DNA from: Stercorarius parasiticus
Lineage: Eukaryota > Chordata > Aves > Charadriiformes > Stercorariidae
Length of the DNA: 64,000 bases
Direction: 5' to 3'
Assembly: GCA_013396915.1 (NCBI GenBank)
Contig: VWZL01000903.1
Location: 271,780 to 335,779 of the forward strand
Positions 10,168-22,066 of the stretch are shown one piece after another. The number at the start of each line of letters is the position of its first letter. Position 1 is the stretch's first letter. The notes below the pieces were generated by a model. The model saw nothing but the letters and a program-made list of their open reading frames with translations, ran no database searches and was not told the DNA's origin. A program made the position numbers and the translations under genes.

Positions 10168-13100
10168 GTGATGTGAAGCACTACTGCCTTTATAAAGAGG
10201 ATACACTCTCAAAGTGGAGGCAGTGCCATCAGAAGCACTCCTCTCCAGCTATGAAAATGTGACATTCCTGGGACGTAGACATCTGGAGCTTTTAAAGTCC
10301 CTGTAGGCGTAGCCACTTAACAGATGCCAGTTTCTTACTCCACCTCAGAAGTATGTTCACTCACAGCAATGGTAAGAGAAAAACCTTCCTTTTCAGATGC
10401 CCATTTGAGTATAATCAAGCTGATACAGACTTTTCCAGGGAGGAAAAAAAGTTCCTAAACATCAACACAACTCATAAGATACCAAGTCAGAGGAGAATAT
10501 TCTTTCAGGGGGTGGCTATCAGAGGTCTTCTCCCAGCAGATCTTTGACATTTGAATCAACTTCATTACTGAAGTTACAAGTAAACAGTTCTCTCTTTCAT
10601 AAGTAGCCAGAGAAAATTTTTTTTCTGCTATTTTTTGTAATACCTTTATTATTCTTACCTAGCCATTCACTGTTTGAGTATTAAAAAGGCAAGAATTTGC
10701 AATAGGGAGAAGCTCAGGAAAGTTACGACTTTGATTAAAAAAAGTATTTTTCCCTCTGTCTCTGCAGGGAAACCTTTCTTTCTCAAACAAAACATCTTAG
10801 GGATAACTCCCATTTCATAAGGGATGTGATGTAAGCACAGGCAAGGCAAGGATGACTGTTTGGTGCCACTCTGGTTACTAATCCGTGGAGGGATATTCAA
10901 ACTGTGCTATTCAACAGTGTGCCCCAGTGCCCCAGCATTCCCATAGCCAGCTGACCAGGTTTTTTTGTTTGCTGGAGTTAAAATACCTTATATGGCCCTC
11001 GCAGTGGGGCAGAGTTGCCATGGTAACTGGAAAACATGGTGGCGAAATATCAGCCACATAAACAAAAGCTCTAATAATACTTCGGGAACTATTTACCTTT
11101 TTATCTCCAGTATGCAGTGGTACTGCAGACTCATTTGTTAAGCATTTCATATCTCATAAACATGTTGATATTATTCAGCCCGCAAGGTTTCTAGTTAAGT
11201 TTTAGTTAAGCAGATTTAACTAGCATACTTTCAGAAAAAATCGTTATCAGTACAGAAATTTTACTCACAAAAATCAGTTTGGAGCCTCATGCATACATTT
11301 ATTGCAATTCTTTGATTTTGAAACCACTTTAACAATCTTAATTTTTATCACTTTACAGCAGCATAAAACTGGAATAATATAGAGCAGACAGGCCTAAACT
11401 AGGCATAATCCCCCAAACTACGATTTTGCTGGTTCCTGCAAACAGTCCTAATTTACATTGTCTATTTAACTGTACAGTTTGAGCATAGAAATGACAGAAT
11501 ACATCTTTATTTTCTGTTGTTTTGTCAGTTACCAGCTTAACTTGTGATCTCCTGTGTTTGAATTTGTGAGGCACATTTATTTCAAAACACACCAAATACA
11601 TAGTATCTGGGAAGCAAACCAGAGGAAGGCACCCACTCTGACTGCATATACCTCTTGAAGAGGAGATTCAAATTGTGTGGAATATCCCTGCTTACAGGTG
11701 ACTGGTTTTCATCTCTCCCAAGAAAGGTCGTAAGCAAAAGTCTAGCGAAAAACACTGCAATTGACTGACAATTTTCTGTAAACACAACTGCCTGGCACAA
11801 TTACTCTAAATATTTGCTGCGGAAGTTCTTCACATACTGCACGTTCAGGTTTTATCTCCAAGAGCTCCATAACCGTTTATTAAAAATAGACCTCAGAGAT
11901 GCTCCTTAAACAAGAAAAGATGATATTACTTCAGTAAATCAGGTTTGAAACATTTTTGCAAAGCAGTTAGGCATTAATGAAATTGTTCCAAAGGTCACTA
12001 AGGTTTAGTTCAATTTCCCATTAAGTGGAGATGAGAGCTCAGTGAATAATTAATAGCAAATGATTGAATGAATTTCACCTTCCCATTGTAGTTACAAGCT
12101 CTTTCAGCAAGTCACAAGAACTCTCAAGGATGTTCTGAAATCATTGTCCTGGTTACTTCTCAGGCTTTCTACTATTGCAGTGTTTGAGCCGGTCCGTCTC
12201 TTGGCATCGCGTTGCTGGGCTTCGTAGCATTTGGGGTCTGCCACGTTCCCTCATCTCTCCAGGTTTCATTCCCTCATCTCTCCTTGCACTGACAATGCAA
12301 GCCAGCAGCAGTACATGTACTGTGCTAATGGTAGAGAGTTAGAGATCATCAAACATACCCGAAGGATGAGAATTAACTGAAAAAAGGGCTAAAAATTCAC
12401 AGCAAGCTTTTGGAAGTTTTGCAGTTCAGGATCCACATTAAATGCATTGGGCCCCAGGATGCGATACATTTGTTCATTGCATATTTTTGCAGAAAAAGGT
12501 TAAAGAAGAAGACAGATATTTGAGGGGGCTTGTCTGCTGCTTTAAAGTCTACAAAAGAGTGCTGTGTCACTGTATACCCTGTAATCAATTTTTTTACAGC
12601 TAAGAGAGCAATTCAGCTGGATGATAAAACTGCTTACCACAGTGATTAAACAAAGAACATGCAGTGTCTTAAGAGCAGCAGTCCATGGAAATCAACAGCT
12701 CCAGGCTTCAGCAGAAGTTACAAAAGTCTTATGATAAACTGGATAACCATATACACAATAAAAAAGCTTCTTGAGAAGGAAATGAGGAGCAGCCTGTCTC
12801 CAAACACCTTCAATAAGTCAGGAGGAACTTCTAACTCAGTGAGTCTAAGGGACCTCATTGCAACAGAAACAGAGCGTAGATTTTCTTTGTTGCACACTTC
12901 AAACTTTGTGTATTATTTAACTGGATTTCTTCCTAAAACACCAGACTCAGTAACCAGTTTTAGTGCTATATCTCACTTTTTTGGTTTAAAACACTTCCAC
13001 TACAAATTACCAAAAATGAACTGAATTCAGTGAAAATAAACTAAATATTTCTGATAAGGCTTAGCAGCACCATGAAGAACACACTTTATTATTGTCTTCC

Positions 13101-15854
13101 CTATTACATAAAATATTTGCCCTTTCACAAAGGACTGCATGTGCAGCTCTCTACTTTGCATTTTCAGCTTTTCTTCTATAGGCTATCCTTTGTCTTTGAA
13201 GCATATCCAAGAAAAAATAGAGACATACTTAGAAAATTCCTTGGTTTCTCCACTGAATGCTAATAAGCCTCTTAAAGCATATCTAAACCTGCCTATTTTA
13301 GCTGAAAGTAGATCTCCAAGAGCCTCCCTTGTTTGGGTTTGGTTGTTGTTTGGGTTTTTTTCTGTTTTGCATGCAAGTAATATATATAAAACAAACATTT
13401 CCACTGTACATGGGTAATAAAATCGATAAATTAATCTTTCTGACGCTATGACCTCACAAGTACATCAATATGGAAGAATTTAAAAAAACAGTTATCTGGT
13501 TAGTTTCAAAGGCTCCCAGATTTTGTAATAATTCTGTGCCCTAAGTTTCTAATGGCTACATTTCATTTTGGTCCATCAAGAGCAGTACAATGGGTAGGAG
13601 AAGATATCGATCCTCAATGTGCCGAAGTCTTCTGGTTGAGAGAACAAACAGGCCTGAGTTCACTAAGAAATTTTTGCCAATGCAATAGAGCCCATAGTCC
13701 AAGATGACCTGTAGGCATCCAGCTAGGGATCCTGCCACAAGACGATAGGAAAATCAGGTAATAGTCAGTGGACAGTCACAACGAGAAATCCTGCAGAGAA
13801 GACTTGCATTTTCTGCCCTGTCCTCCTGAATTTAGTCAGTTTTCTCCGGTATAAGAAAAGCAACTTCCTTTCACTTAGTGTTCTCTGGAGGACTGAGAAC
13901 ACCACACTTCTTTTCCTCAAAAACTAAGATAAACAATCCTTTTTTAAAAAGCTTTCTGGGAGGAAGTTTCTGCTCATCGGCTACTGATAGGCTATTATTC
14001 CATGAAGATGTGGGAAACATGGGTTCATCTGCCTGGCTGAACAGACAAATCTAAGTTAACGTCTTCCCGTGTAGGCTGATGAAGTTGTTCTTTGTTCCCT
14101 GGAACAATATCATATACACCAAGTAACGAAGCCTGACTGAATGCAGGAATTGACTTGACTTTAACTTTCCTAATGGAACTTTTGGAGAAACAGTTTACAT
14201 CTATGGTATTATATTTTTCTTTCCTCACTCACAATAATGTTGGACTAAGAGGGGGAAAATGGAAAAATGCCACTTAAGATGCTGAAAGTCCCTGAAATAA
14301 TTTACACAACTTCCTCCTCTCCATAGGCAGGGTCTAGGGAACTCCTAAGAAGAAAAGGGACTTCATTTCAGGGTTCTCCTAGTAAAGTCTACATCACTTT
14401 GTCAAGTGAGGTAGTGACTAACAATGCCTCACTGCTTCTTGCTGGCAAACCTGGGAGAACCCTACCCAGCAGATGAGAGAGAGGGGTATCAGATCTGTTC
14501 CCCAACGAGCATCGGAAGTGCAAAAGGTCTAGAACTTGGCCACCACAGTACTAGGGAGGCTACTGGATCATTGTCTCATCACAACTGGGAGAAGCAACTT
14601 CGTGAGCAGAGAAGTTTCTCTAAACTTAGAAATCCTATGACAGTGACCTCTTCCCAAACTGTTTGCTAGAGTATTTAACAACCAGTGTGTGATGCTCCCT
14701 ACAAAAGGGATTACCATCTTATTTAGCAAGACAGTCATAAAACACATCCTTGCACAACTAAGAGACCCTTCTCTAGCTAAATTATGTTAAGGAAGTTGCT
14801 ATGAACGCTGACTTGAACGGTGCTTGCTTTGCAGAGCATAATAAAGGCCTGACTCATTTCCTACCTGTTGGCGCCTCTGATACAAAATACCTGAAGCTTT
14901 GACTGGAAAATTTATCAGAAAGTTTTAGTGTTTTGGGGGTTAAATAAAAGCTTTTGTCCTTGAAACACATGAATATTAATTAACCATACTCCCCAAACAT
15001 TGAGTTTGGATAGTTTCATCCAGCATGGAAAATTCCATATTCAAAAGGAGCTGTTCATGCAGGGATCAATGCAAAGACTGGGCTAATGGTTATCCATGTG
15101 TAGGTGTAAGACATGTTTTTACTGTGGCTCCTCTGCCTTGTCTGTCAGTTGGATGATCACCACACTGAGGCTAAAGGTAACAAGATTCTCCTCTCATTGT
15201 CTGATGACATCTGTTATGGCTATTTGAGTTGTGAGGTTGCCAAGAAATTCAGCCTACAACAGGCCTTAAGGGGACACATCCAGGTCACAATGGCAGACTA
15301 ACATCTCCCCAGTTAGAAGACCAGTAGAACAACCATGAGGAAAGGAAGTGTAAAACACTGGGGCTTTATCAGTAATGGAGGTTCAACTTGGAGCTGGAAC
15401 TGGCAAGCGATACCGTAGAGAAATAATAATAATTTGTGAAAAGAATAGCAATTCCCTGTCTTCTTCCTAACAAATGGTTTCTTCTCCCTTTTAGACTTCA
15501 ACTCTTCTTGATTTTGGGGGAGTGTCTTCTGCTGTGGGAGCAATTCCCTAGAGCTAGCTATTTTTATATCCTTATTTTGATGTTTAATAACTCGTGATGG
15601 ATTTTTCTCAATGTCTAGATGCTTGGCTAAGTGCTTTTTAAACCATTTATATTTTTAGTCTTCAGAACACCTGTGACAGAGAGTTTAAAAATCAATATGC
15701 ATAGCATATAAAGGAAAGTAAATCTATCCGTTGAACACCTGCCTCCCAACTGCTTCACTTGATGCTCCTGAGTTCTTACATTCGAAGAGACACAGAACAG
15801 TCATTCCTTTTCTCTGGGTCACTGATAATTTAATATGCTGTACCTTATCCATCC
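10168..15854. other. Unique AT-rich sequence, no gene seen
   Basis: No gene or classified interspersed repeat is recognised over 5.7 kb. A 15-base direct repeat (TTCCCTCATCTCTCC) occurs at 12246-12260 and 12269-12283. A T-rich GT/TTTGGG run lies near 13332-13365. One short splice-bracketed minus-strand segment is listed at 14865-14902. The longest open frame, 121 residues at 12659-13024 (+), shows no family motif. Confidence 0.45.
14865..14902 (-). other. Possible 38-nt micro-exon (weak)
   Basis: On the minus strand an acceptor (TTTCTGATAAATTTTCCAG) precedes 38 bases that end at a good donor (CAACAG followed by GTAGGA). One frame is open across it (KASGILYQRRQQ after two leading bases). I find no partner exon, and pairs of splice-like signals this close are common by chance. 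Confidence 0.12.
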
Positions 15855-16070
15855 AAAACTGTCATGACATCTTCCCACAACTCTTTGCAATCAGTTTTTT
15901 TTTTAATAAACCTGAATAATTTGGTAGAATCCACAAATTCTTTAACCTTCATCTCCTTTTCCAAGTCATTTATGGTTATATTGAACAATAGATCTCCCTC
16001 TGAGACACAACTGCTAACCTATTCTGTTGTGAGACCATGCAACATGTTTTCCTTTGTTTCCTGCTTCTGA
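15855..16070 (-). mobile_element. Very old CR1 LINE fragment, antisense
   Basis: The plus strand reads AATTTGGTAGAATCCACAAA, then CCAAGTCATTTATGGTTATA, TTGAACAATAGATCTCCCTC and TGAGACACAACTGCTAACC. This is the same order as the antisense RT region of the clearer copies here: the block at 15994-16012 aligns with GAGGGACACCACTTGTCAC at 1744 and GAGGGACACCACTAGTAAC at 47336, and the block ending TTGAACAATAG aligns with ATATTGAACAGTG at about 1708-1720. The fragment is too decayed to carry an open RT frame. Its edges are approximate. Confidence 0.55.
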
Positions 16071-16296
16071 GCCTCAAGTAATGGCCACATTTTTGGCTAC
16101 GTCTGGCTTCCACTTCATACTTCAGTTTCATCTGACAATGATTTCCAGGGAACACTTTGAGAATCTTTTATGTAAAAATATCCATAAGGTTTTCTGCTAA
16201 TATGTCTTGTGGCTGTAAGAAAAAATGGGAGTGAGAACTCACAATGGAGTCATATTTTATGTTTCATTTACCTAAGTCTTTTTTTTCTACTTGCAG

Positions 16297-16330
16297 GTGT
16301 ATAAGTGCTGCACTGACGAGGTCCACTGAG
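16297..16330 (+). other. Possible 34-nt micro-exon (weak)
   Basis: A long pyrimidine tract ending TTTTTTCTACTTGCAG (to 16296) is followed by 34 bases that end CACTGAG just before GTGAGTGA, a near-consensus donor at 16331. One frame is open through it (CISAALTRSTE after one leading base). No second exon of a matching transcript is identified, so this may be a non-coding exon or chance. Confidence 0.18.
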
Positions 16331-16653
16331 GTGAGTGAAACAGACTATTACCTATGTGAGAAAGGAATGAATTTGGCCTATGAGTGAGTTGATTATCTAA
16401 CTAACAAGGCAAGGACTGAACAATACTGAGGCAAATAACAGTAGGAATATCTCTATGTAAGAATTGTGTCTGGTTTTGTGTTTGAAAAACAACTTTGAAA
16501 GCTATGAGCTAGTTTTGGCTCCAGGTATATTTGTGCCCTTGTTTGCATTTGGAGTGTATTAAAAAAAAAATCAGAGCAGCAGCTGGGAGGCAGATGATTA
16601 ATCACAGAGGAAGCTAAGCCTAACCCCCCGTAGGACCAGCTTTCCCTTAATGC

Positions 16654-16712
16654 ACAACCTTGCTCATGCTGAGTAGTATCTTGTTCTGCAAATCATCCCT
16701 CTGAGATTAATG
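16654..16712. repeat. Fragment of an old palindromic amniote repeat
   Basis: The run AACCTTGCTCATGCTGAGTA followed by GTATCTTGTTCTGCAAATCA and TCCCTCTGAGATTAATG resembles, from memory, one arm of a palindromic repeat frequent in turtle and crocodile genomes. In that repeat, CTCATGCTGAGTAGTACCTTACTC is followed by a short CCCATTGA-type centre. Only one arm is visible here. The lineage and name of the family are not something I can confirm without a search. Confidence 0.4.
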
Positions 16713-17167
16713 TTGCCGTTAGTTTCAAAAATGAAGCCCCCACTGAAGACGGTGAGGTTTGCAAGGCACTTAATGAAAAGGCAATGGGATTATATGTTTA
16801 GCAGTCAAAGTAGAATCTATCCTAGACTATGAGTGGCAATCATCTGTTATAAAATAGAAAATAAAGCTCACTCCCAGTTTTGAATAATTCTGACATTCCT
16901 ATTACTGCTTCTGTCCTTGATTTAGATTCATCTTAATATGCTTGGATGAAAAGTTAATTGGTGCTTGAGCTGATTCACAGGTGGATTAGATTGCCTTAAC
17001 TCAGGGTATCAAAGTTACAGGGTGGCTGATGAGGGGCACCAGCAGTTTCAGCCATCTGATTTTAAGTTACCACCACATTTTTGCCAAAGCCCTTAGAGTC
17101 CATCTGAGCTCAGCTAACGAGCTAACAACAGCTCATCCTTTCATTCACTTTGGGAAAACACCAGATC

Positions 17168-17300
17168 TTTATCCACATATTCAGAAACTTCCTCATCAAG
17201 GTCCTTAAGTATGTACAATTGGAGTCAGCAGGGCTACTCAGCTGCTTAATACAAGCACATACTCAAGCACCTTGATGAAGTCTCTGAATTTGTTGATAAA
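17168..17300. repeat. Imperfect palindrome, old inverted-repeat element
   Basis: Two arms of about 45 bases (17168-17214 and 17257-17300) are near-perfect reverse complements, with roughly five mismatches and one 3-base gap. They are separated by a 42-base centre. Read on the plus strand the arms are TTTATCCACATATTCAGAAA continuing to CTTAAGTATGT, and ACATACTCAAGCACCTTGAT continuing to TGATAAA. The centre contains GCTTAATACAAGCACATACT, reminiscent of the AAGCACATGCTTAA motifs in an old amniote palindromic repeat. It could be a fossil non-autonomous DNA element, and its transcript would fold into a long hairpin. Confidence 0.6.
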
Positions 17301-18400
17301 CAACCTATATAAGGTCAGATCTTTGATTAAGCTGGAACCAGATTAAGCAGAAGAATGGAGTTCATGTCTGTGTTTGTAAAAATATACAAATGCAGGAGAA
17401 CACATAGTGGAGAACTCTTTTTTTTTTTACTTTAAAACTATGGAGGGGGAGTATGGCATTATTGAGACACAAAATAGGTGAGAACTTTATGGGGCTAATG
17501 TTACTCTGATTTGCAAGGAAATCAGTTCTTCTGTGATCTTCTTCCCTACTGATTTATGGTTCCACAGGCCAGTTTCAACCAAATATCAGAAAGCAAGAAG
17601 TAAGCTCAAACATACGAAGTTTTCACAGGTTTCATGAGCCAGTAGTAGCTATGGGTCCACGGCTGGCTGAGCCCTGTACACCCAGACAAAGTTAGACTGT
17701 GTCTCCTGTTGGGAGTGTGTCCTAGGATTTGGGGCATGAGCTGAATCTACTATAGGTGTTGGGGAAAAAGGACAAAGTGTGTTGGAAATGGGGTTTTATT
17801 AGCTCAATGTCTCATTGGAACAACTTGTTATCATAGCTGTCAGAACAGGCTGCACTTAAGCGGCATGGGCTGTTGCTAAAACATAAGTAGCAACCCAGGT
17901 ACTGTACATTTGTTACAAGGAGTGATAGATTGCTATTTAAAACACTTTTTTTTTTTTTAATTATTATTTTCACTAATTCATCACAGGACTTCATAGACAG
18001 CAATACGATTTCTCTGAGTAGAAGCTACTTTAGGGTTTTAGATACACATTTTTCTATTCCAGCTAAAAGAAACCTGGCATAAACCTGGCATTCAGTCAGT
18101 TTTGGCAGTGAGCTAGTTATGCTGGAAGTGTGACTTACAGAAGACTTGCTTATTTGATGTCATAAGATCCTGTAACTCTCCCAGTCCCCTGTGATTCTTT
18201 GTGGTGGAAGATAGAGCAGTACCATTATATGGTCTAGTCTTTGCTGGCAGTGAATCAGTGCTTTCTAATGGTTTATCTAATCTAGTAGTAAGTGTTCTCT
18301 GCTTCCAGTGCAGTCATTCACAGCTATTCTCTATCATAAATACACTTACTAACAGTATTTGCTCTTGAAAGCAAGTGCAACAGCTCGTAGTTCTAGCTCA

Positions 18401-18468
18401 GAAAAAAAAAAAAAGAAAACCAAAAAAAAAAACCACAACAGAAAAAAACCCCACCAAAACAAAAAGTC
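18401..18468. repeat. A-rich low-complexity tract
   Basis: Nearly 70 bases consist of A runs broken by short C-containing groups (GAAAACC, AACCACAACAG, AAACCCCACC). Similar A-rich CCA tracts lie at 25828-25860 and 50074-50108. There is no LINE or SINE body attached to any of them. Confidence 0.8.
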
Positions 18469-21400
18469 TGTTTAATGTAGCTATTTAGTGAATTCTACTA
18501 TTCTGGCTACTTTAGTTTTTCACCAGGAATATCTTACTTGGAAATCACCTCTTGTGGTAGTACCCTGTGGAACACTAATACCAGACGTCAAAAAATATTT
18601 GTTCACTATCACATTGCAGATTAACATCCTTGAGGGATTCTATAGAGAGAAACAGCAATCAAGCAATTGTCTGCCATTACATTATACCTACAAGATTAAT
18701 GTATTATGAAGGAGACAGAGACTACATGCATTCACTATCTTCAGAATAGGCCAGCGGTTGCCTGTTGAGCTGGGGTATGTACATAGTAATAGATGGTAAT
18801 TTACTTAAAAAAAAAAGATTATTCAGCTTTTCCCAAAATGCCAGCTATCATGTATATGCCATGGGCAGGTGGTAACCCCAAAGCAGACACATGTATGCAC
18901 ATATGCTTTTATATTTGTATTCACAAATGGCTTTAATATTAAAAAATCACTCTAATCCGCAAATTCTACTGTTGCACTCTGTGAATGTCAGATTGTGTGA
19001 TTGCTGAGGAACTCTAACCAAAGAAAGCCCCACAGAGAAAGCTTTACGGTTGTTATTTATGCTTGCACAGTGCTGGGAATGGAGAAAATAAGGAATTCCT
19101 TTGACAGACCATTTACAATACTCAATATCTGTTAGGCAGCTCCCCTTGTGACTCTGAATTCAAGACCAGTCAGGCCGTCAGGCCTGTATTGCAAAATTGC
19201 AAAAAATGCAAAAGTGGCGAGAGTCCTCACGAAACTGAAATTCTGGTAATGAGAACGACACAACACAAGACTCTCTCAAACAGAGTCCATCGGTCTAATT
19301 ACATAAAAGTTATTAGAAGGAACGGAGAGAAGGTATGGGCAAAAGCATGAAAAAAAATGTCGTCTTTTAAAAACAAATGGTCTCTTTCTTGGTAGTTTGT
19401 TGTTTGGTTGGATTTTTTTCTTTTTTTGAATAAAACACACACATTCACATGCTCATACAGAGAGGAAAATGGGAAAAATGGAAGAGGGTGGGGCTGAGTG
19501 AAAAGTGAAGGGTCTCTTCCTTTGCATCTGTGAGGCACAGCTTGCTCTAAAGCTTTCAGCTGAAATGACATTTAAGAATGATACAAATAATGCTGCCAAA
19601 AGATAAGGGGATATACCAGTGCACGTATATACCATGCTGAGAAACAGACTAATGGCTACTATTCCTGGAAGCAACAGTTTGGTAAACATATTACTCTGCT
19701 GTAATCAGAAAGTACTTAAGGTCCAGGGGAAAAAAAAAAGTAAGCTTGCTAAAATGACGGGAATTCTCAATTTCTTTTCATCTCCAAGTGGCTCAAGTGC
19801 TTTCTTATGCTTCCTTTGCTGCAACACAAATTCACCAGACTGGTGCAACAGTTAAATGATCACTGAGTTGTTAGATCAGCTTTACAAAATATAAGTGGTA
19901 TCTCCAACAATGAAATGTGACAGACAAAATGTCAGTTAGATATATTCGGATAACATTTCTTAGTTAACTGATACAGGAATGAAGACTGGATTTAGTGTGC
20001 CATTTTTTAAAGCAAGGACAGGAAACACAGTATAACAGGTTTTTTCCACTTAAACTTTCTATAAGAGATGTTGCTTTCAATTTCAGGAGGAAACAAATGA
20101 TTCAGTTTTGATCTCTGCTAAAACGTGAAGGGGAAAAAACCCTTTTCCCCTTACTTCTTAAGTCCTTAATATAGTAGGAAAGCTAGTATATTAGTTTTCC
20201 TTGGCAACCTCTCCACCAAGTCAGCAAGAACCGTCACCAGCTAATAAACGATCCAAGGATGGTAACAGTAATCTCCAGCTGAAAAATAAATACCCCAATA
20301 GAACAGTCCTTTGGGAGCTAACAGAAAATAACTGAAAACAGAACATCTCTACTTAAAATAAATTAAACCGTAATTCTTAGCTGAGTCCAAGTGGCTGAAT
20401 CTCAGGGAGGGTGAGAAATCCAAACAACAAAAACCTATCAGTCTTACTTAATAACAGCACACAGGAGAAATTATAACTGTACTCGTTTATCCTGTCTTCC
20501 AAATAAAAAATATATAGTTGTTCATCCGTGAGACAGATCACATAAAGATGCTGGTGGGGGATTCTCAAACCAGGCTGGAGGTGATTGCCGGCGGTCGCTG
20601 CCTGTCTAAAAGGAGCTGGAGTTTGCCAGCAGGAAGGTGGGTGCACAGCACTGCAAGGAGCAGGACGGCGTTGAGGTGGCCTGTGTCTTCTGACAGTAAG
20701 GAGCAATGGTTCCCCCACAAGGTCCCGTGGGAAATGGGACCAACCCCCTCACCTAGAGGCTTTCTCGTGTCACGTCTGGGAGCAACTCCATGGTGTAACA
20801 GCTGAGCTCCTCACGCCCATGAAGTTCTTATGTTTGACCCTGGGATGCTTTCATGTTTCCGGATCTACACTTGTGCCTACACTATGGGACATCTTCATAC
20901 TAAGCCAAGATCTGGGTTCTCACCAGCCCCACTTGCACTCAGTTTTTTAAAGAAAGAAAACCCATGGGTATAGAGGTGACTATGACGTGCTGTGAGCAAG
21001 TCTCCTGGATGGCTGAGCAACCAAAATCCTGAGGGCACTGCAGCTTTCCCCAGTGAGGAAGACTTGATGCAAGTGCCTAGGGGCAAAAGTGTGCAAATAA
21101 CATAAAAGAAAATTTTCAAGGAATCCATACGTAATTTCTACATCAACAAGATTTCTGCCTCACCCTCCTGGAAGACGATGGACCAGATCCTTAGATATCT
21201 ATGCCTCTGCATGGCAGCGGTGGAGAACTAAGCCTTCAGCTGGAAATTCAGTTAATTTGAGGAGCAGCACAGGAATGCAAAAAATGCAAGCCCCAAACAT
21301 ACAGCTGTAAGTGTTCGGTATCTCTCTGCTGGTACAGACTGGATGGTTGTGCTCTTTGCCTGTCCTCTGCCTCCCTCACCTCCAACAGCCAGCAAACGAT

Positions 21401-22050
21401 TGTGCCGCTGAAGCCATTTCTTATCCTTCTTGTCCACTTAAAAGGGAAATAGCCTCGAATATATCTCTGCCCTTATGTTGCAATCGATATCAGTAGTGGT
21501 TCACCTTAAAGCACAGTTGACCGTAAAGGCTGAGAGACAGTGAATGTTCTCTCCCAGCTGTAAATACAAGGGAATGAAATGCGATTTCTAGGCTTTAGCT
21601 ATTTCTTCGCAAGTAAAGAAAGACATTCATTGAAATTGTATTTGTGTTTGTGTTTATTCTCATTGCCCGTCAAGTTTGGACATGCATAGTTATGGCAATG
21701 TTCTTGTTCTAATTTCGTTCCTGTCACTACTGTGACTCTTAATGAATGTTTTGTGCACTGTGTTCCTGCAAATTGCTTTCAGGAAGAAGTTTTGCATTTG
21801 TTTGGGATGCAAATCAGCCAAGAAAAGCTAAGAGGTATAATACCACCGGAACTGTTAATTTATTTCGCTAAGAATTCAATATAAGAAATCCTTTAGATAT
21901 TTAAAAAATAAATAAAACGCTATAAACAGTATTATGAACTGAAACAGTGACTTTATACTTGCAGGGCTATAAGTGAAAAGTGCAAGTCATTATAGAAATA
22001 AGTGACAGACCAATTTTATTAGTTCCAGTTATTAGACTAAATCATCGCAA

Positions 22051-22066
22051 TTTTTTTTTTTTTTTG
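22051..22066. repeat. Poly(T) run
   Basis: A T run of about 16 bases at the end of AATCATCGCAA. No retroposon body is recognisable on either side. Confidence 0.75.

Noticed and set aside
13556..14228. Protein-like minus-strand frames (60 and 67 codons)
   Set aside because: The opposite strand is equally open over 13560-13710, no family is recognised, and the second frame lacks a GT donor at its end.
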